From positions 1 through 42,028 of the forward strand of contig RPQS01000032.1 of assembly GCA_003818605.1 (NCBI GenBank): 42,028 nt of DNA, written 5' to 3'. The position numbers and the translations under genes were made by a program. Each line of letters opens with the position of its first letter. Position 1 is the first letter of the stretch. The notes under the pieces were generated by a model that saw only the letters and a program-made list of their open reading frames with translations, searched no databases and was not told where the DNA came from. Source of the stretch: Candidatus Zhuqueibacterota bacterium (GTDB taxonomy: Bacteria; Electryoneota; RPQS01). Positions 9,009-16,933 of this stretch are shown here, in pieces.

Positions 9009-9461
9009 GTGTTTTGTGACGGTTCCGCTCGCGTTCACTGCGTAGTTGCACTTTTTTCTATTCAGGGATTCCCGATTACGCCCTCCGCTCCCAAACCGAT
9101 ATTACCTTCCTGCGGCATGGATTTGGTCGAGGTGGATCGCATCCGTAAAAAAATTACGGACACGGCCTTTCTCGAAAGGATTTTCACTCCTCGCGAACGC
9201 GAGGAGTGTTTACGTCGTGCCAAACCGGAAGAGTGTCTGGCCGCCCGCTGGGCGGCGAAGGAAGCCGTGGCCAAAGCGCTGGGCGTGGGCATCGGCCAGT
9301 TTCTCGCCTTTAAAGATGTGGAAGTGATTATCGGCAAGGGCAAGGCACCGCAGGTGCATATTCGCGGCCCCTATTCCGAATATCCGATGCGCGTGGCTCT
9401 GAGTCTGACTCACACCCGCACCACCGCCGCCGCCGTGGTGATGATTTACCCGGATGATTGA
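9009..9461 (+). CDS. acpS: Holo-[acyl-carrier-protein] synthase
   Basis: AcpS transfers 4'-phosphopantetheine from CoA to a Ser of acyl carrier protein, activating fatty-acid synthesis. The core is clear: GMDLVEVDRIRKKI with the metal-binding Asp, FTPREREECLRR, and the RWAAKEAVAKALG helix that matches the family's F-A-x-K-E-A motif. The C-terminal strands (VALSLTHTRTTAAAVVMI) also match. Family members usually begin a few residues before this core. The only in-frame starts are GTG at 9009, which adds an unusual 30-residue extension, and ATG at 9117, which would remove the first strand residues but keep the Asp. The GTG sits three bases after the stop of the upstream gene. The start is therefore uncertain; the function is not. 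Confidence 0.88.
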   Translation: MFCDGSARVHCVVALFSIQGFPITPSAPKPILPSCGMDLVEVDRIRKKITDTAFLERIFTPREREECLRRAKPEECLAARWAAKEAVAKALGVGIGQFLAFKDVEVIIGKGKAPQVHIRGPYSEYPMRVALSLTHTRTTAAAVVMIYPDD

Positions 9462-9463
9462 TT

Positions 9464-9501
9464 CCGCCGAGGAGGGTCATCAGACCCTCCCGGAATCTTC
9501 T
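9464..9501 (+). repeat. REP-like palindrome (CGGAATCTT family)
   Basis: GGAGGGTC at 9471-9478, loop ATCA, GACCCTCC at 9483-9490, with constant left flank CCGCCGA and constant right flank CGGAATCTTCT. It follows acpS directly and could act as its terminator or be a non-coding mobile repeat. Confidence 0.7.
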
Positions 9502-9533
9502 AAGCCACACTTATTAGAACAATGTGGATCACC

Positions 9534-9809
9534 ATGACTAAGATTCAGAAAATTATTCTGCTTATCTACACCACAGGCTTGTTATTACTTCTGCTCATTA
9601 TTGTTCCACTGAATGCATATAGAGTTGGACGCGGCGAGAATATTCGTGATGCCGACAAAGATAAGTGGGGAACAATATGGGATCCATACTATCGAAGTGG
9701 TAACACGGGATTTTATCGTCCAGACAAAGAGCGGTTGTTATTATCAGTTGGGTCGTGGACTATTATCTGTTGTGTAACCTTTGTATTAATTGGCCTGAAA
9801 CAGAAATAA
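9534..9809 (+). CDS. Small two-helix membrane protein, A+T-rich, unknown
   Basis: I do not recognise this protein. It has 91 residues from the ATG at 9534 (another ATG lies at 9522). A first transmembrane helix spans about 6-28 (IILLIYTTGLLLLLLIIVPL), a polar loop with many charged and aromatic residues (DADKDKWGTIWDPYY) follows, and a second helix lies at about 70-88 (SWTIICCVTFVLIGL). It ends KQK. Codons are far richer in A and T than those of the neighbours, which suggests recent acquisition together with the next gene. No Shine-Dalgarno is obvious. Confidence 0.6.
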   Translation: MTKIQKIILLIYTTGLLLLLLIIVPLNAYRVGRGENIRDADKDKWGTIWDPYYRSGNTGFYRPDKERLLLSVGSWTIICCVTFVLIGLKQK

Positions 9810-9903
9810 AACATCATTATGTTGTACGTATAGATGTTTGACTTATCTCAACGTGAACCATGACAGAGATTATCCTCGTTTTGTGTCTAACAAGGGCAAG
9901 ACG

Positions 9904-10593
9904 ATGTCTAATAATAGTTTAATTCCTGCTTGGATTGGGCAATTTTCGCTTGAACCAGAAGTTCTGTTCTGCGAAACCGAAAACCAATTCACTGGTAAAA
10001 ATGCTCTTCTAAGGTTTCTTTGTACACCGACAATTCCATATGACCTTCAGAGTGTCTATAGACGTTTTCAAGAGATCGATCGCAAGTCACCCCATATGTT
10101 TTTCGTTCCTCACGAAAACATTATCTTGGATCGTCTCTATTGGCCGCTCCGGCATGCTAAGGCCAGTTACATATTAGGTAACTGCCTTGGAACGATATCA
10201 CTATGTGGAATGGTCGCTGAAATGGTGGCAATTCTAATATTCGACATAAATATGGTTTATAGCAATGAGTCAGGAAATTGCAGTGATATATCCCAAAGAA
10301 AGAACAGTGTTAATTTCGAGAAATTAGGCCAAGCGAAACGCATAAAAAAATTATTCGACAGCAAGTTTATAGATGAAGATATAAGGAACAAGTTGGATAG
10401 TATCAGAAAAATCCGCAACAAATATTTGCATTTCTTTTCACAAAGTTATGTTGACATCGAAAAAGAATCGATTGAGATGTTTTGTTTGACAGCAAATGTT
10501 ATTCTAATAACAACTATGCCAGGCTATCAAGATGGTGCAGCTGTTTTATCACCCATTCTTCGGAAACATCTTGAACAACAGGGTATCCTCTGA
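9904..10593 (+). CDS. HEPN-like helical protein of unknown function, A+T-rich
   Basis: The ATG at 9904 is preferred over a TTG at 9838. The 229-residue product is mainly alpha-helical. A region at about 70-105 (WPLRHAKASYILGNCLGTISLCGMVAEMVAILIF) looks like a buried helix pair, and the motif SIRKIRNKYLHFF near 180-192 follows the R-x-x-R-N-x-[YW]-x-H pattern common in HEPN/DUF4145-type proteins. HEPN proteins are often RNases or scaffolds in defence and toxin systems, but the link here is inference. The base composition matches the preceding small membrane protein and differs from the rest, so the two probably arrived as one insert, next to a transposase. Confidence 0.6.
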   Translation: MSNNSLIPAWIGQFSLEPEVLFCETENQFTGKNALLRFLCTPTIPYDLQSVYRRFQEIDRKSPHMFFVPHENIILDRLYWPLRHAKASYILGNCLGTISLCGMVAEMVAILIFDINMVYSNESGNCSDISQRKNSVNFEKLGQAKRIKKLFDSKFIDEDIRNKLDSIRKIRNKYLHFFSQSYVDIEKESIEMFCLTANVILITTMPGYQDGAAVLSPILRKHLEQQGIL

Positions 10594-10610
10594 AACAGTT
10601 GTTCCTCTGA

Positions 10611-11168
10611 TCGCGGCGGCGAATCCCCAGATTCGCCCCGCTTGAAAGCCGATGCTTCGCCGACATCGAAGGTTATCATTTGCCGACAGCATACACTTCG
10701 TAACGCTGGTAACGCGAGTGCGGGGTAACTGGTTTCGCGATCCCGAGAATTGCAAGGCGATTTTAGGATCGTTCCAGCACTATCTTGTCGAGCGCGAAGT
10801 GGAATGTCTGGCGTATGTGTTGATGCCCGATCATCTCCACGCATTGTTGGTTCAGCGCGGCGAAGGTGATGTCATTCCCAAGCTCATTCAAGATTTCAAG
10901 AAATATGCGTCGCGCCAATTACGCCCCCGACGTTATCCGGATGCGCCTCTCTGGCGAATCCGATATGATGATGTTCCGGTGCCGGGAACGAATGCAGCAG
11001 CAACGAAAGTTAAGTACATCCATGCGAATCCTGTCCGCAAGGGACTGTCAGAAAACGAACAGGACTTCGCATGGTCGAGTGCCCGCGATTATTTCGAGAC
11101 GGGTTCCGGACCGATTGCGGAAAAATACTTTCGTAATGCCGGGCGAATCTGGGGATTCGCCGCGGCGA
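10611..11168 (+). mobile_element. RAYT element bounded by 28-bp inverted repeats
   Basis: 10611-10638 and the reverse complement of 11141-11168 are identical at 27 of 28 positions; the single difference is the fifth base. Each end is itself a palindrome (GGCGAATC, CCCA, GATTCGCC). The right repeat lies inside the 3' part of the transposase frame. The ends resemble the REP-like palindromes scattered through the window. Confidence 0.8.
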
Positions 11169-11245
11169 GTAGTTTCCAAACCGAGGGACGCGAATCGCTT
11201 GCCCCGCCGGAAAAAGCGAATGACATCAGCCACGCAAGCCGATGA
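10652..11245 (+). CDS. REP-associated tyrosine transposase (Y1, IS200/IS605-related)
   Basis: The 197-residue protein has the Y1-transposase layout: opening strand SIHFVTLVTR, the HUH motif in YVLMPDHLHALL (His61 and His63), the catalytic Tyr85 in IQDFKKYASRQ, and the RAYT-type end KYIHANPVRKGL. Enzymes of this family nick single-stranded REP palindromes and are usually single-copy and domesticated rather than truly mobile. From residue about 160 onwards (GRIWGFAAAS) the protein is encoded by the right inverted repeat and DNA beyond it, so the functional protein probably ends earlier or the frame has read through the repeat. Similar palindromes around the window are its likely substrates. Confidence 0.88.
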   Translation: MLRRHRRLSFADSIHFVTLVTRVRGNWFRDPENCKAILGSFQHYLVEREVECLAYVLMPDHLHALLVQRGEGDVIPKLIQDFKKYASRQLRPRRYPDAPLWRIRYDDVPVPGTNAAATKVKYIHANPVRKGLSENEQDFAWSSARDYFETGSGPIAEKYFRNAGRIWGFAAASSFQTEGRESLAPPEKANDISHASR

Positions 11246-11247
11246 GT

Positions 11248-11284
11248 CGCCGTGGCAGATCCCCTGATCTGCCCGGAATCTTCT
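11248..11284 (+). repeat. REP-like palindrome (CGGAATCTT family)
   Basis: GGCAGATC at 11254-11261, loop CCCT, GATCTGCC at 11266-11273, then CGGAATCTTCT. The left flank is TCGCCGT. It lies directly after the transposase frame. Confidence 0.7.
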
Positions 11285-11349
11285 ATCTAATTTGTACGTC
11301 ACTAATCCCGGGATGATTTTTTCATCCTTCACCCTTCATCCATTCTTCC

Positions 11350-12936
11350 ATGATCCCACTCTTGACTTCCGACCAAATGCGCGCGCTTGACGCGTACGCG
11401 ATCAAAGACATCGGCATTCCCGGCATGATATTAATGGAGAATGCCGCGCGCGGCGTGCTCGACGTCATCGAAGAAGAATTCGACGACGTCGAAATGCTCT
11501 CCGTGGCCGTGATCTGTGGTCCCGGCAACAACGGCGGCGACGGTTTTGCGCTGGCCCGCCATCTCCATCTGCGCGGCGCGGACGTGGACGTCTTTCTGCT
11601 CTGCGAAAAGAAAGATTTAAAGGGCGATGCCCTTACTAACTTCAAGCTGCTCGAACCACTCGGCATCGAACCACTCGCATGGAATGAAGAAACGGCAAGC
11701 ATGGCTTTGACCGATTACGATGTGGTCGTGGATGCGCTCTTCGGCACGGGCACCGTGCGTGCGCCCGAAGGCGTATATGAAGATGTCATCGAAGCGATCT
11801 GCGATGCACCCGGCTTAGTGATTGCCGTGGATGTTCCCTCCGGCGTGGATGCTTCCACCGGACATGTTCCCGGCATGGCCGTGCGCGCGGACATCACCGT
11901 CACTTTTCAATGCGCCAAGAGTGGACTCTTGCTGCCGCCGGGCTGCGATTACACCGGGGATTTAATTGTATCTCCGATTTCCATTCCCGAATGCGAAGAT
12001 ATTCTTGCTGCGGCTCCCTTGGCTCTGCCCGAAGAAGACGATATTTTCGATCTGCTCCCGTCCCGCCCCCGCGATGCGCACAAAGGGGATTTCGGAAACC
12101 TGCTCGTCATTGCCGGTTCGCGCGGCATGAGCGGCGCGGCCCGCCTTGTGGCCATGGCCGCTCTGCGTACGGGTGTGGGACTTGTGAAAGTAGCCGTGCC
12201 CGAAAGCATTCGCTCCGAAGTCGCAGATTATCGTCCCGAAATTATGACCATCGGTCTGCCGGAAAGCGCAAACGGTACGGTCATCTCTTCCGCCATCGAA
12301 ACATTGCAGCCGTATCTGGAATGGGCGGATGTAATCGCCGTCGGTCCCGGTCTCGGTCAGGATCCGGACACGGCACTCTTTCTCGGATCGCTCTTTGCCG
12401 GCACGAAAAAACCGTTTATCATAGATGCGGACGGCCTGAATCTGATTGCCGCGCACGGTCTGCTGAAACTTCTTCCGCATGATGCGGTGTTAACTCCACA
12501 TCCGGGAGAATTCGAGCGTTTGGCCGGGAAAAAGTTCGAAGACTTCTACACTCGCGCCGTAGCCGCGCGCGATTTTGCGAAGACACATGGCCTCACACTC
12601 GTGCTTAAAGGCGCGCCGACGATTTGTTTTGATGCTCACGGCTTCGGCATCATTAATAATACCGGGAATCCCGGTTTGGCTACGGCCGGATCGGGTGACG
12701 TGCTGACCGGAATCATTGCTTCGCTTCGCGCGCAAGGATTGCTTCCGCATGCCGCCGCGTGGGTCGGCGCTTTTCTGCACGGCCGCGCCGCCGATCTGGC
12801 GGTGGAAGATTTGGGAGAAGCGTCTTTGGTCGCCGGAGATGTTGTCGCGGCTCTGCCGGCGGCGTTTCTCTCGATAGAGAATCGCGATGATGAAGAGCAG
12901 GGTGAACACGGCAGTTCCAGCGGATACGGCCATTGA
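11350..12936 (+). CDS. nnr: Bifunctional NAD(P)H-hydrate epimerase / ADP-dependent dehydratase
   Basis: A 528-residue fusion of the two NAD(P)H repair enzymes. Residues about 1-215 are the YjeF_N epimerase (LTSDQMRALDAYAI, VICGPGNNGGDGFALARHL, VDALFGTG), which interconverts R and S forms of NAD(P)HX. Residues about 230-515 are the ribokinase-like dehydratase (KGDFGNLLVIAGSRGMSGAARL, AVGPGLGQDPDTALF, VLTPHPGEFERL, TAGSGDVLTGIIASL), which restores NAD(P)H at the cost of ADP. The fusion order is the usual one in bacteria. The start ATG at 11350 follows a pyrimidine-rich CTTCATC-type tract instead of a Shine-Dalgarno. The TGA stop overlaps the TTG start of the VanZ-like gene. Confidence 0.95.
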   Translation: MIPLLTSDQMRALDAYAIKDIGIPGMILMENAARGVLDVIEEEFDDVEMLSVAVICGPGNNGGDGFALARHLHLRGADVDVFLLCEKKDLKGDALTNFKLLEPLGIEPLAWNEETASMALTDYDVVVDALFGTGTVRAPEGVYEDVIEAICDAPGLVIAVDVPSGVDASTGHVPGMAVRADITVTFQCAKSGLLLPPGCDYTGDLIVSPISIPECEDILAAAPLALPEEDDIFDLLPSRPRDAHKGDFGNLLVIAGSRGMSGAARLVAMAALRTGVGLVKVAVPESIRSEVADYRPEIMTIGLPESANGTVISSAIETLQPYLEWADVIAVGPGLGQDPDTALFLGSLFAGTKKPFIIDADGLNLIAAHGLLKLLPHDAVLTPHPGEFERLAGKKFEDFYTRAVAARDFAKTHGLTLVLKGAPTICFDAHGFGIINNTGNPGLATAGSGDVLTGIIASLRAQGLLPHAAAWVGAFLHGRAADLAVEDLGEASLVAGDVVAALPAAFLSIENRDDEEQGEHGSSSGYGH

Positions 12937-13385
12937 CCGATTCTCCACAGTCACTACGCTTTGCGTTTCATTCCGGATACTTCTGGCCTGCGACAGCCGC
13001 GCTATGGACCGCGGCGGTGTTTGCGCTCGCGTTAAGCCCCGGTGCGGATAAAAGCTGGCTGATGAAAACATTCGGCGATAAAATCCTGCATGGCGCCGCA
13101 TTTTCCATCGGAGCTTTAGTCTGGGTAAAAACCATCCATGTTCTGCCGCGATTTTCACTCGGAAGCGCGATGGCTTTTGGATCCACCGCATCTCTTATTG
13201 TGGGAGCGGCAATCGAGCTTCTGCAGCGCTACATTCCGGGCCGCAAGTGCGACATCCGCGATTTCGCTTCCGATCTGATCGGAGTCCTCCTCGCCTTGCT
13301 TCTATTGGCGGTTTTTCGCTCCCCAAAATCCAGGAGGAACACGTCCGTCCCTGTTTCCTCGATGTTTGATCGTCCCTCTACATAG
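12933..13385 (+). CDS. VanZ-like membrane protein
   Basis: A 150-residue protein with four predicted membrane segments (about 17-32, 50-66, 78-93 and 108-124). The pattern SPGADKSWLM...GDKILHGAAFSIGALVW matches the D-K-x-x-H-x-x-x-F motif of the VanZ-like family, and IELLQRYIPGRKCDIRDFASDLIGVLLAL is the matching C-terminal motif. VanZ confers low teicoplanin resistance in enterococci; most homologues, including this, have no known role. The start is a TTG whose last two bases lie in the TGA of nnr, so the two are translationally coupled. Confidence 0.85.
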   Translation: MTDSPQSLRFAFHSGYFWPATAALWTAAVFALALSPGADKSWLMKTFGDKILHGAAFSIGALVWVKTIHVLPRFSLGSAMAFGSTASLIVGAAIELLQRYIPGRKCDIRDFASDLIGVLLALLLLAVFRSPKSRRNTSVPVSSMFDRPST

Positions 13386-13426
13386 TACGTTACCGGCAGA
13401 TTAATTTATTGCAAAGGAGAATTATC

Positions 13427-13867
13427 TTGTCAGGCACCGTCAACCGGGTTATATTAGTGGGCAGACTGGGGAAGGACCCGGAAATCAAATATACGCCGTC
13501 CGGCATGGCGATGGCTTCCTTCCCTCTGGCCACGGATGAGAACCGCAAAGACTCCGAAGGCAAGCGGACAACCCAGACCGAATGGCACAACATCATCCTC
13601 TGGGGCAAGCAGGCCGAAATCGCCGGAGAGTACCTGAAAAAGGGCAAGCTGGTCTACATTGAAGGCCGCCTCCAGACCCGGTCCTGGGAGGATTCGCAAG
13701 GCGGCGGGCAAAGATACCGTACCGAGATCGTGGGGGAACGCTTTACCATGCTCGGCGGACGCAGCGACAGCGCGGAAGGTTCTGATGCCAACCGCACTTC
13801 CGCACCACAACCGACCCAGAGTGAAACCCCAGCCCGCCTTGAAGAAGACGAAGACCTCCCCTTCTGA
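13427..13867 (+). CDS. ssb: Single-stranded DNA-binding protein
   Basis: SSB coats single-stranded DNA and recruits partners through its C-terminal tip. The start is the TTG at 13427, since AAGGAG at 13414-13419 lies seven bases before it and the protein then begins SGTVNRVILVGRLGKDPEIKYT, the normal SSB opening. The OB fold fills residues about 3-108 (TEWHNIILWGKQAEIAGEYL, GKLVYIEGRLQTRSWED). A short Ser/Thr/Pro-rich linker follows, and the end is EEDEDLPF, the conserved acidic tip with terminal Pro-Phe. At 146 residues it is slightly short for the family. It is followed by the strong promoter at 13908, so the downstream genes are a separate unit. Confidence 0.95.
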   Translation: MSGTVNRVILVGRLGKDPEIKYTPSGMAMASFPLATDENRKDSEGKRTTQTEWHNIILWGKQAEIAGEYLKKGKLVYIEGRLQTRSWEDSQGGGQRYRTEIVGERFTMLGGRSDSAEGSDANRTSAPQPTQSETPARLEEDEDLPF

Positions 13868-13905
13868 CGGGAATGTTGGAAAATTTCTACGGGATGTTGG
13901 AAAAG
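13868..13905 (+). repeat. Direct repeat just upstream of a strong promoter
   Basis: ATGTTGGAAAA occurs twice (about 13873-13883 and 13894-13904), each preceded by GGGA or GGA. The copies are 21 bases apart, two helical turns, and end four bases before the -35 box at 13908. This spacing suits an activator site, but no regulator is known. Confidence 0.45.
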
Positions 13906-13907
13906 CC

Positions 13908-13936
13908 TTGACAACCGGTCATTTTTTCTTTATCCT
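13908..13936 (+). promoter_or_regulatory. Strong sigma-70-type promoter
   Basis: A perfect -35 box TTGACA (13908-13913), a 17-base spacer and TATCCT (13931-13936). Transcription would start near 13943, about 345 bases before the next gene. The gene-free stretch implies a long leader. Confidence 0.75.
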
Positions 13937-13942
13937 ACACTG

Positions 13943-14289
13943 GCTATAAGCATAGTGGGGAGCATGATCCTCGCTTAATGCTCAAGGCTTTTATAAATCA
14001 AATATTTGCCGTAATACAGACCCATACAAAAACGGGGAAATGGGTCTCGGCTGCGAGAGGAACTCGAGTCTGACCGCGATCTTCCGGGTCAATTGCGATC
14101 CGGAAAAAAATGGTCTCAGCCGAAAACTATATTAACTGCACTTGTAAGGAACGATAGGGTAGGGGAAATCCACAAACATTCGGTGCGTTCTCGGGCTTTA
14201 GCCCATATTATACAATCGGATGAGAACAAGTTAAGGAGTCTGGCAAACAGGATTCTGTTTTGGAAATCCTTGTGTCAAGGAGGAAGATG
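13943..14289 (+). promoter_or_regulatory. Long structured 5' leader (candidate cis-regulatory RNA)
   Basis: This 347-base stretch has no gene but folds well by eye. Helices: GAGCAT/ATGCTC (13960-13965 with 13978-13983); AGACCCAT/ATGGGTCT (14018-14025 with 14040-14047); TCGGCTG/CAGCCGA (14047-14053 with 14117-14123), which encloses CGAG/CTCG (14054-14057 with 14063-14066) and TTCCGG/CCGGAA (14082-14087 with 14100-14105), giving a multibranch junction; GTTCTC/GAGAAC (14187-14192 with 14222-14227) around GGGC/GCCC; and CCTTG/CAAGG (14268-14272 with 14276-14280), which covers part of the AAGGAGG Shine-Dalgarno at 14277-14283. I recognise no known riboswitch class. Confidence 0.55.
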
Positions 14290-15192
14290 ATGAAGAAGGT
14301 CATTACTGTGATGGTCTGCCTGCTGCTCGTCAGCGCGTGCTTCGCTCTCGAGTCCGGCCCGTCGAACAAGGTCGGCTACGTGAAGAAGACATGCAGTGTT
14401 GGGTACACGCCGTTCGGTCTGCCGTTCACGTTCTGGAACGTGGTCAGCGGCGTACCGGTTTATGGTGATACCACGATTATGCCCAACATGATTGTCGGCG
14501 CGCAAACGAACTGCACCGCGCTGCCGAGTACGTGCGACAACGTTATCAAAAAGAGTAACGGTGCCATTTACTGCCGTTGGCCCAGCCCGTCGTGCCCGCC
14601 TAAGGGTAACCTGTATACCGATGCGACCAAAGGCTACATGAGCCCCGCGCAGGCATACACGTATCAGAACAAAAGCGGTGCTGTCCGCTATCTGGTTCTG
14701 GCCGGCGAAGCGGATACCACGGCCGCCAGCGTTCCCGCCATTGCCATTACCGGACCGGTCGCACCGGCCAATGCATCGTACACGCCGTATTCCTGGAAGG
14801 ATCCGCGCGACGTGGCCCGCAACAAACTGAATCTGCTGCAAGACGGTTTCTTGGGCGGCAACCCCGGAGCCGCATACAGCGATCAGATCGTGTCGCAGAA
14901 CACGGGCGGAACTTTCTACTATAATACCACCGGAGCGGGAAGCTGGGGCGGCACCATGACGGGTGTCACTCCCGGTGATGCTTATACCATCCTCAGCAAG
15001 CATCGCGGTGTGAACTGGACTTATCAGTATCGCGCCAACGGCTTGGCTCTGACGATGCCCGGTGGCGATGACAGCGCGCCGACGAAGACGATTTCTGCTC
15101 CCGATGGCAAGAACACCTCGAGCGGGACGCAAAAGATGGTTGCTCCGCCTGCCCCGACAGGAAAGACAGCCACCACCAAGGTTAAAAAGTAA
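14290..15192 (+). CDS. Exported protein of unknown function
   Basis: The start at 14290 has AAGGAGG six bases upstream; 14287 is a second adjacent ATG. The 300-residue product begins with a signal peptide (MKKVITVMVCLLLVSACFA). The mature part has two similar-looking elements: GYVKKTCSVGYTPFGLPFTFWNV near the start and a final GDAYTILSKHRGVNWTYQYRANG, a layout seen in secreted proteins of FCB candidate phyla in which a G-Y-V-K / G-L-P-F module is followed by a W-T-Y strand. The last 40 residues are Thr-, Ser-, Pro- and Lys-rich and end in KKVKK-like basic residues, with no sorting domain. It is the first gene behind the structured leader, so its translation is the likely target of that leader. 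I cannot name the family. Confidence 0.75.
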   Translation: MKKVITVMVCLLLVSACFALESGPSNKVGYVKKTCSVGYTPFGLPFTFWNVVSGVPVYGDTTIMPNMIVGAQTNCTALPSTCDNVIKKSNGAIYCRWPSPSCPPKGNLYTDATKGYMSPAQAYTYQNKSGAVRYLVLAGEADTTAASVPAIAITGPVAPANASYTPYSWKDPRDVARNKLNLLQDGFLGGNPGAAYSDQIVSQNTGGTFYYNTTGAGSWGGTMTGVTPGDAYTILSKHRGVNWTYQYRANGLALTMPGGDDSAPTKTISAPDGKNTSSGTQKMVAPPAPTGKTATTKVKK

Positions 15193-15254
15193 TCAGCACG
15201 ATGAACAAGATTTTGTTTCGGATTGTCGGAAATTTTTGTCAAAGGAGAAGGTAC

Positions 15255-16745
15255 ATGAAGATCAGAATGCTATGTCTTGCGTTGGCTGTGTTGCTTATGT
15301 CAACAGCCAGTTTTGCGATCCCGGCCTTGATTCAGTTCGGAAACCTCGGTTTCGCGCTGACGAAGGATTGCAACGGCGGCGATCCGCTGCCCGATGGTGT
15401 GCCGATTGTAATGTATGTTGCGGCAACTAATTTGCCTGCGCCTCTTGCTCCGGGCGGTGAATGCTCCGCCGGTGTGTTGGGTGACTGGACGGGCAACATG
15501 TTATGGATCAATGCCGGCGCGTGGGATCCCGAAACCCATATGTATGACGGCATGTTTTGGCAGGAAGACTTTTTCGTGAGCTGCTCGGACCTTCCGCCGA
15601 ACAATGTGGTGTACATTATAGTTGAGTGGAACAAGGATGATGCTTACACAGTTCGCGAAGGCGATTCTTTGTGCACCTACCACCACAAGACCGTTTGGAA
15701 AAGCAAGAACTTTACGGTTGTTGGCGGCGAAAATCCAACGTTCATGTGCGATATGGCCTCCGACTGGACCTGCACGGAAGTAACCGTAAAAGACGGTTGC
15801 GTGTATGACCCTATCATCACGTGCGTCCCGACGCTAAACACGTGGTTCAGCCCTGCTCCCCCGCAGGCGGGACACTATATGTTCCATGAATGCATCCAGC
15901 TGTGCGATCCGCAGACTCACACGGTATGCGTTGGTCCGTTGCCGAAGGCAAACCGTATTCCTCACGGCTTCTTTATTCCCGGTTGTGATATGAACACCCC
16001 GTGCTATCCGCATGAAGCATGCGATCCGGCCACCGGCTGGACCACAGGCGACGTGACGGGTGCCCTCAATTTCAGCCAGTGGGTTGAAATTCCCGTGGGC
16101 AGCGGTCTGTTCTATTATTGCGCGACCATCGTTGCTGGCCCCGAAGCCACCGATGGCTGCGGCTGTGTCTTTATTGACTGGATCGAACCGGTTGATATGG
16201 GCGAGATGGATGTCGTGGCCATGGACAATGCGGTCAAGGTGAGCTGGAATACGCTGGCCGAGACTGATTTCGCGTCTTTCGAAATCTGGCGCGACGATGT
16301 GAAGGTCACCACGATCAATGCCCACGGCGGCGCTACCGGTCATGACTACACCTACACGGATGCGGTTGAGAACGGCCGTACCTACAAGTACGAACTGAAG
16401 ACCGTGGATCTCAACGGCGCTTCCGCTTCGGTGTACACCGAGAGCGTAACCCCGAGCTTCGATAATGCCGTGGTTACCGAGTATGCTCTGCATCAGAACT
16501 ATCCGAACCCCTTCAACCCGTCAACTCGTATTGCGTTTGACGTGGTGAACAGCAACCCCGTCAGCCTGACCATCTACAATGCTACCGGTCAGGAAGTAGC
16601 CACGCTGCTCAACAACGTGACCTACAGCACGGGTCGTTACAATATCAACTTCGACGCGACGAACCTCACCTCCGGTCTGTATTTCTATACGGTAAAGATC
16701 GGCAGCGAGTTCTCCGCCACGAAGAAGATGCTGCTCGTGAAGTAA
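15255..16745 (+). CDS. Exported PL[PAS]DG-family protein with Fn3-like and type A sorting domains
   Basis: The start ATG at 15255 has AAGGAGAAGG just upstream; a longer frame to 15201 lacks a signal peptide. The 496-residue product has a signal peptide (KIRMLCLALAVLLMSTASFA), then an N-terminal domain with DCNGGDPLPDG and a closing SDWTCTEV, shared with three neighbours, then a Cys-rich middle region (about 175-305) with many paired cysteines, a fibronectin-III-like domain (about 320-410, KVSWNTLAETDFASFEIWRDD) and a type A sorting domain (YPNPFNPSTRIAF to KKMLLVK). It is probably exported by a type IX system. A strong hairpin follows at 16773. Confidence 0.85.
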   Translation: MKIRMLCLALAVLLMSTASFAIPALIQFGNLGFALTKDCNGGDPLPDGVPIVMYVAATNLPAPLAPGGECSAGVLGDWTGNMLWINAGAWDPETHMYDGMFWQEDFFVSCSDLPPNNVVYIIVEWNKDDAYTVREGDSLCTYHHKTVWKSKNFTVVGGENPTFMCDMASDWTCTEVTVKDGCVYDPIITCVPTLNTWFSPAPPQAGHYMFHECIQLCDPQTHTVCVGPLPKANRIPHGFFIPGCDMNTPCYPHEACDPATGWTTGDVTGALNFSQWVEIPVGSGLFYYCATIVAGPEATDGCGCVFIDWIEPVDMGEMDVVAMDNAVKVSWNTLAETDFASFEIWRDDVKVTTINAHGGATGHDYTYTDAVENGRTYKYELKTVDLNGASASVYTESVTPSFDNAVVTEYALHQNYPNPFNPSTRIAFDVVNSNPVSLTIYNATGQEVATLLNNVTYSTGRYNINFDATNLTSGLYFYTVKIGSEFSATKKMLLVK

Positions 16746-16772
16746 GGTTTTCGGTTGATTTTTCCCTTAACG

Positions 16773-16801
16773 GAGCGGGGTCTGGGATCCAGGCCCCGCT
16801 C
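16773..16801 (+). terminator. Strong hairpin, probable terminator
   Basis: A 13-bp stem with one G-U pair (16773-16785 with 16789-16801) closes on the 3-base loop GAT, 28 bases after a stop codon. It has no clean T-run, so it could act as a 3' stabiliser instead of a terminator. Confidence 0.6.
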
Positions 16802-16933
16802 TGTCTAAGGGGATTTGCCCTCTTGGATCGTTAGACGCTCTTCGATTGACTTCATGTCCTCGCACTGACTGAATTCACTGGCACGCGTGTTGCGGCTTTC
16901 AGGATGTTTCTTACACGCAAAAGGAAATACACA

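Noticed and set aside
13943-14289. Leader as a tRNA-Sec or known riboswitch
   Set aside because: No acceptor stem, T-loop consensus or long variable arm of tRNA-Sec was seen, and no class consensus was recognised.
14093-14290. 65-codon open frame in the leader
   Set aside because: It starts without ATG or ribosome-binding site and overlaps the paired regions of the leader.
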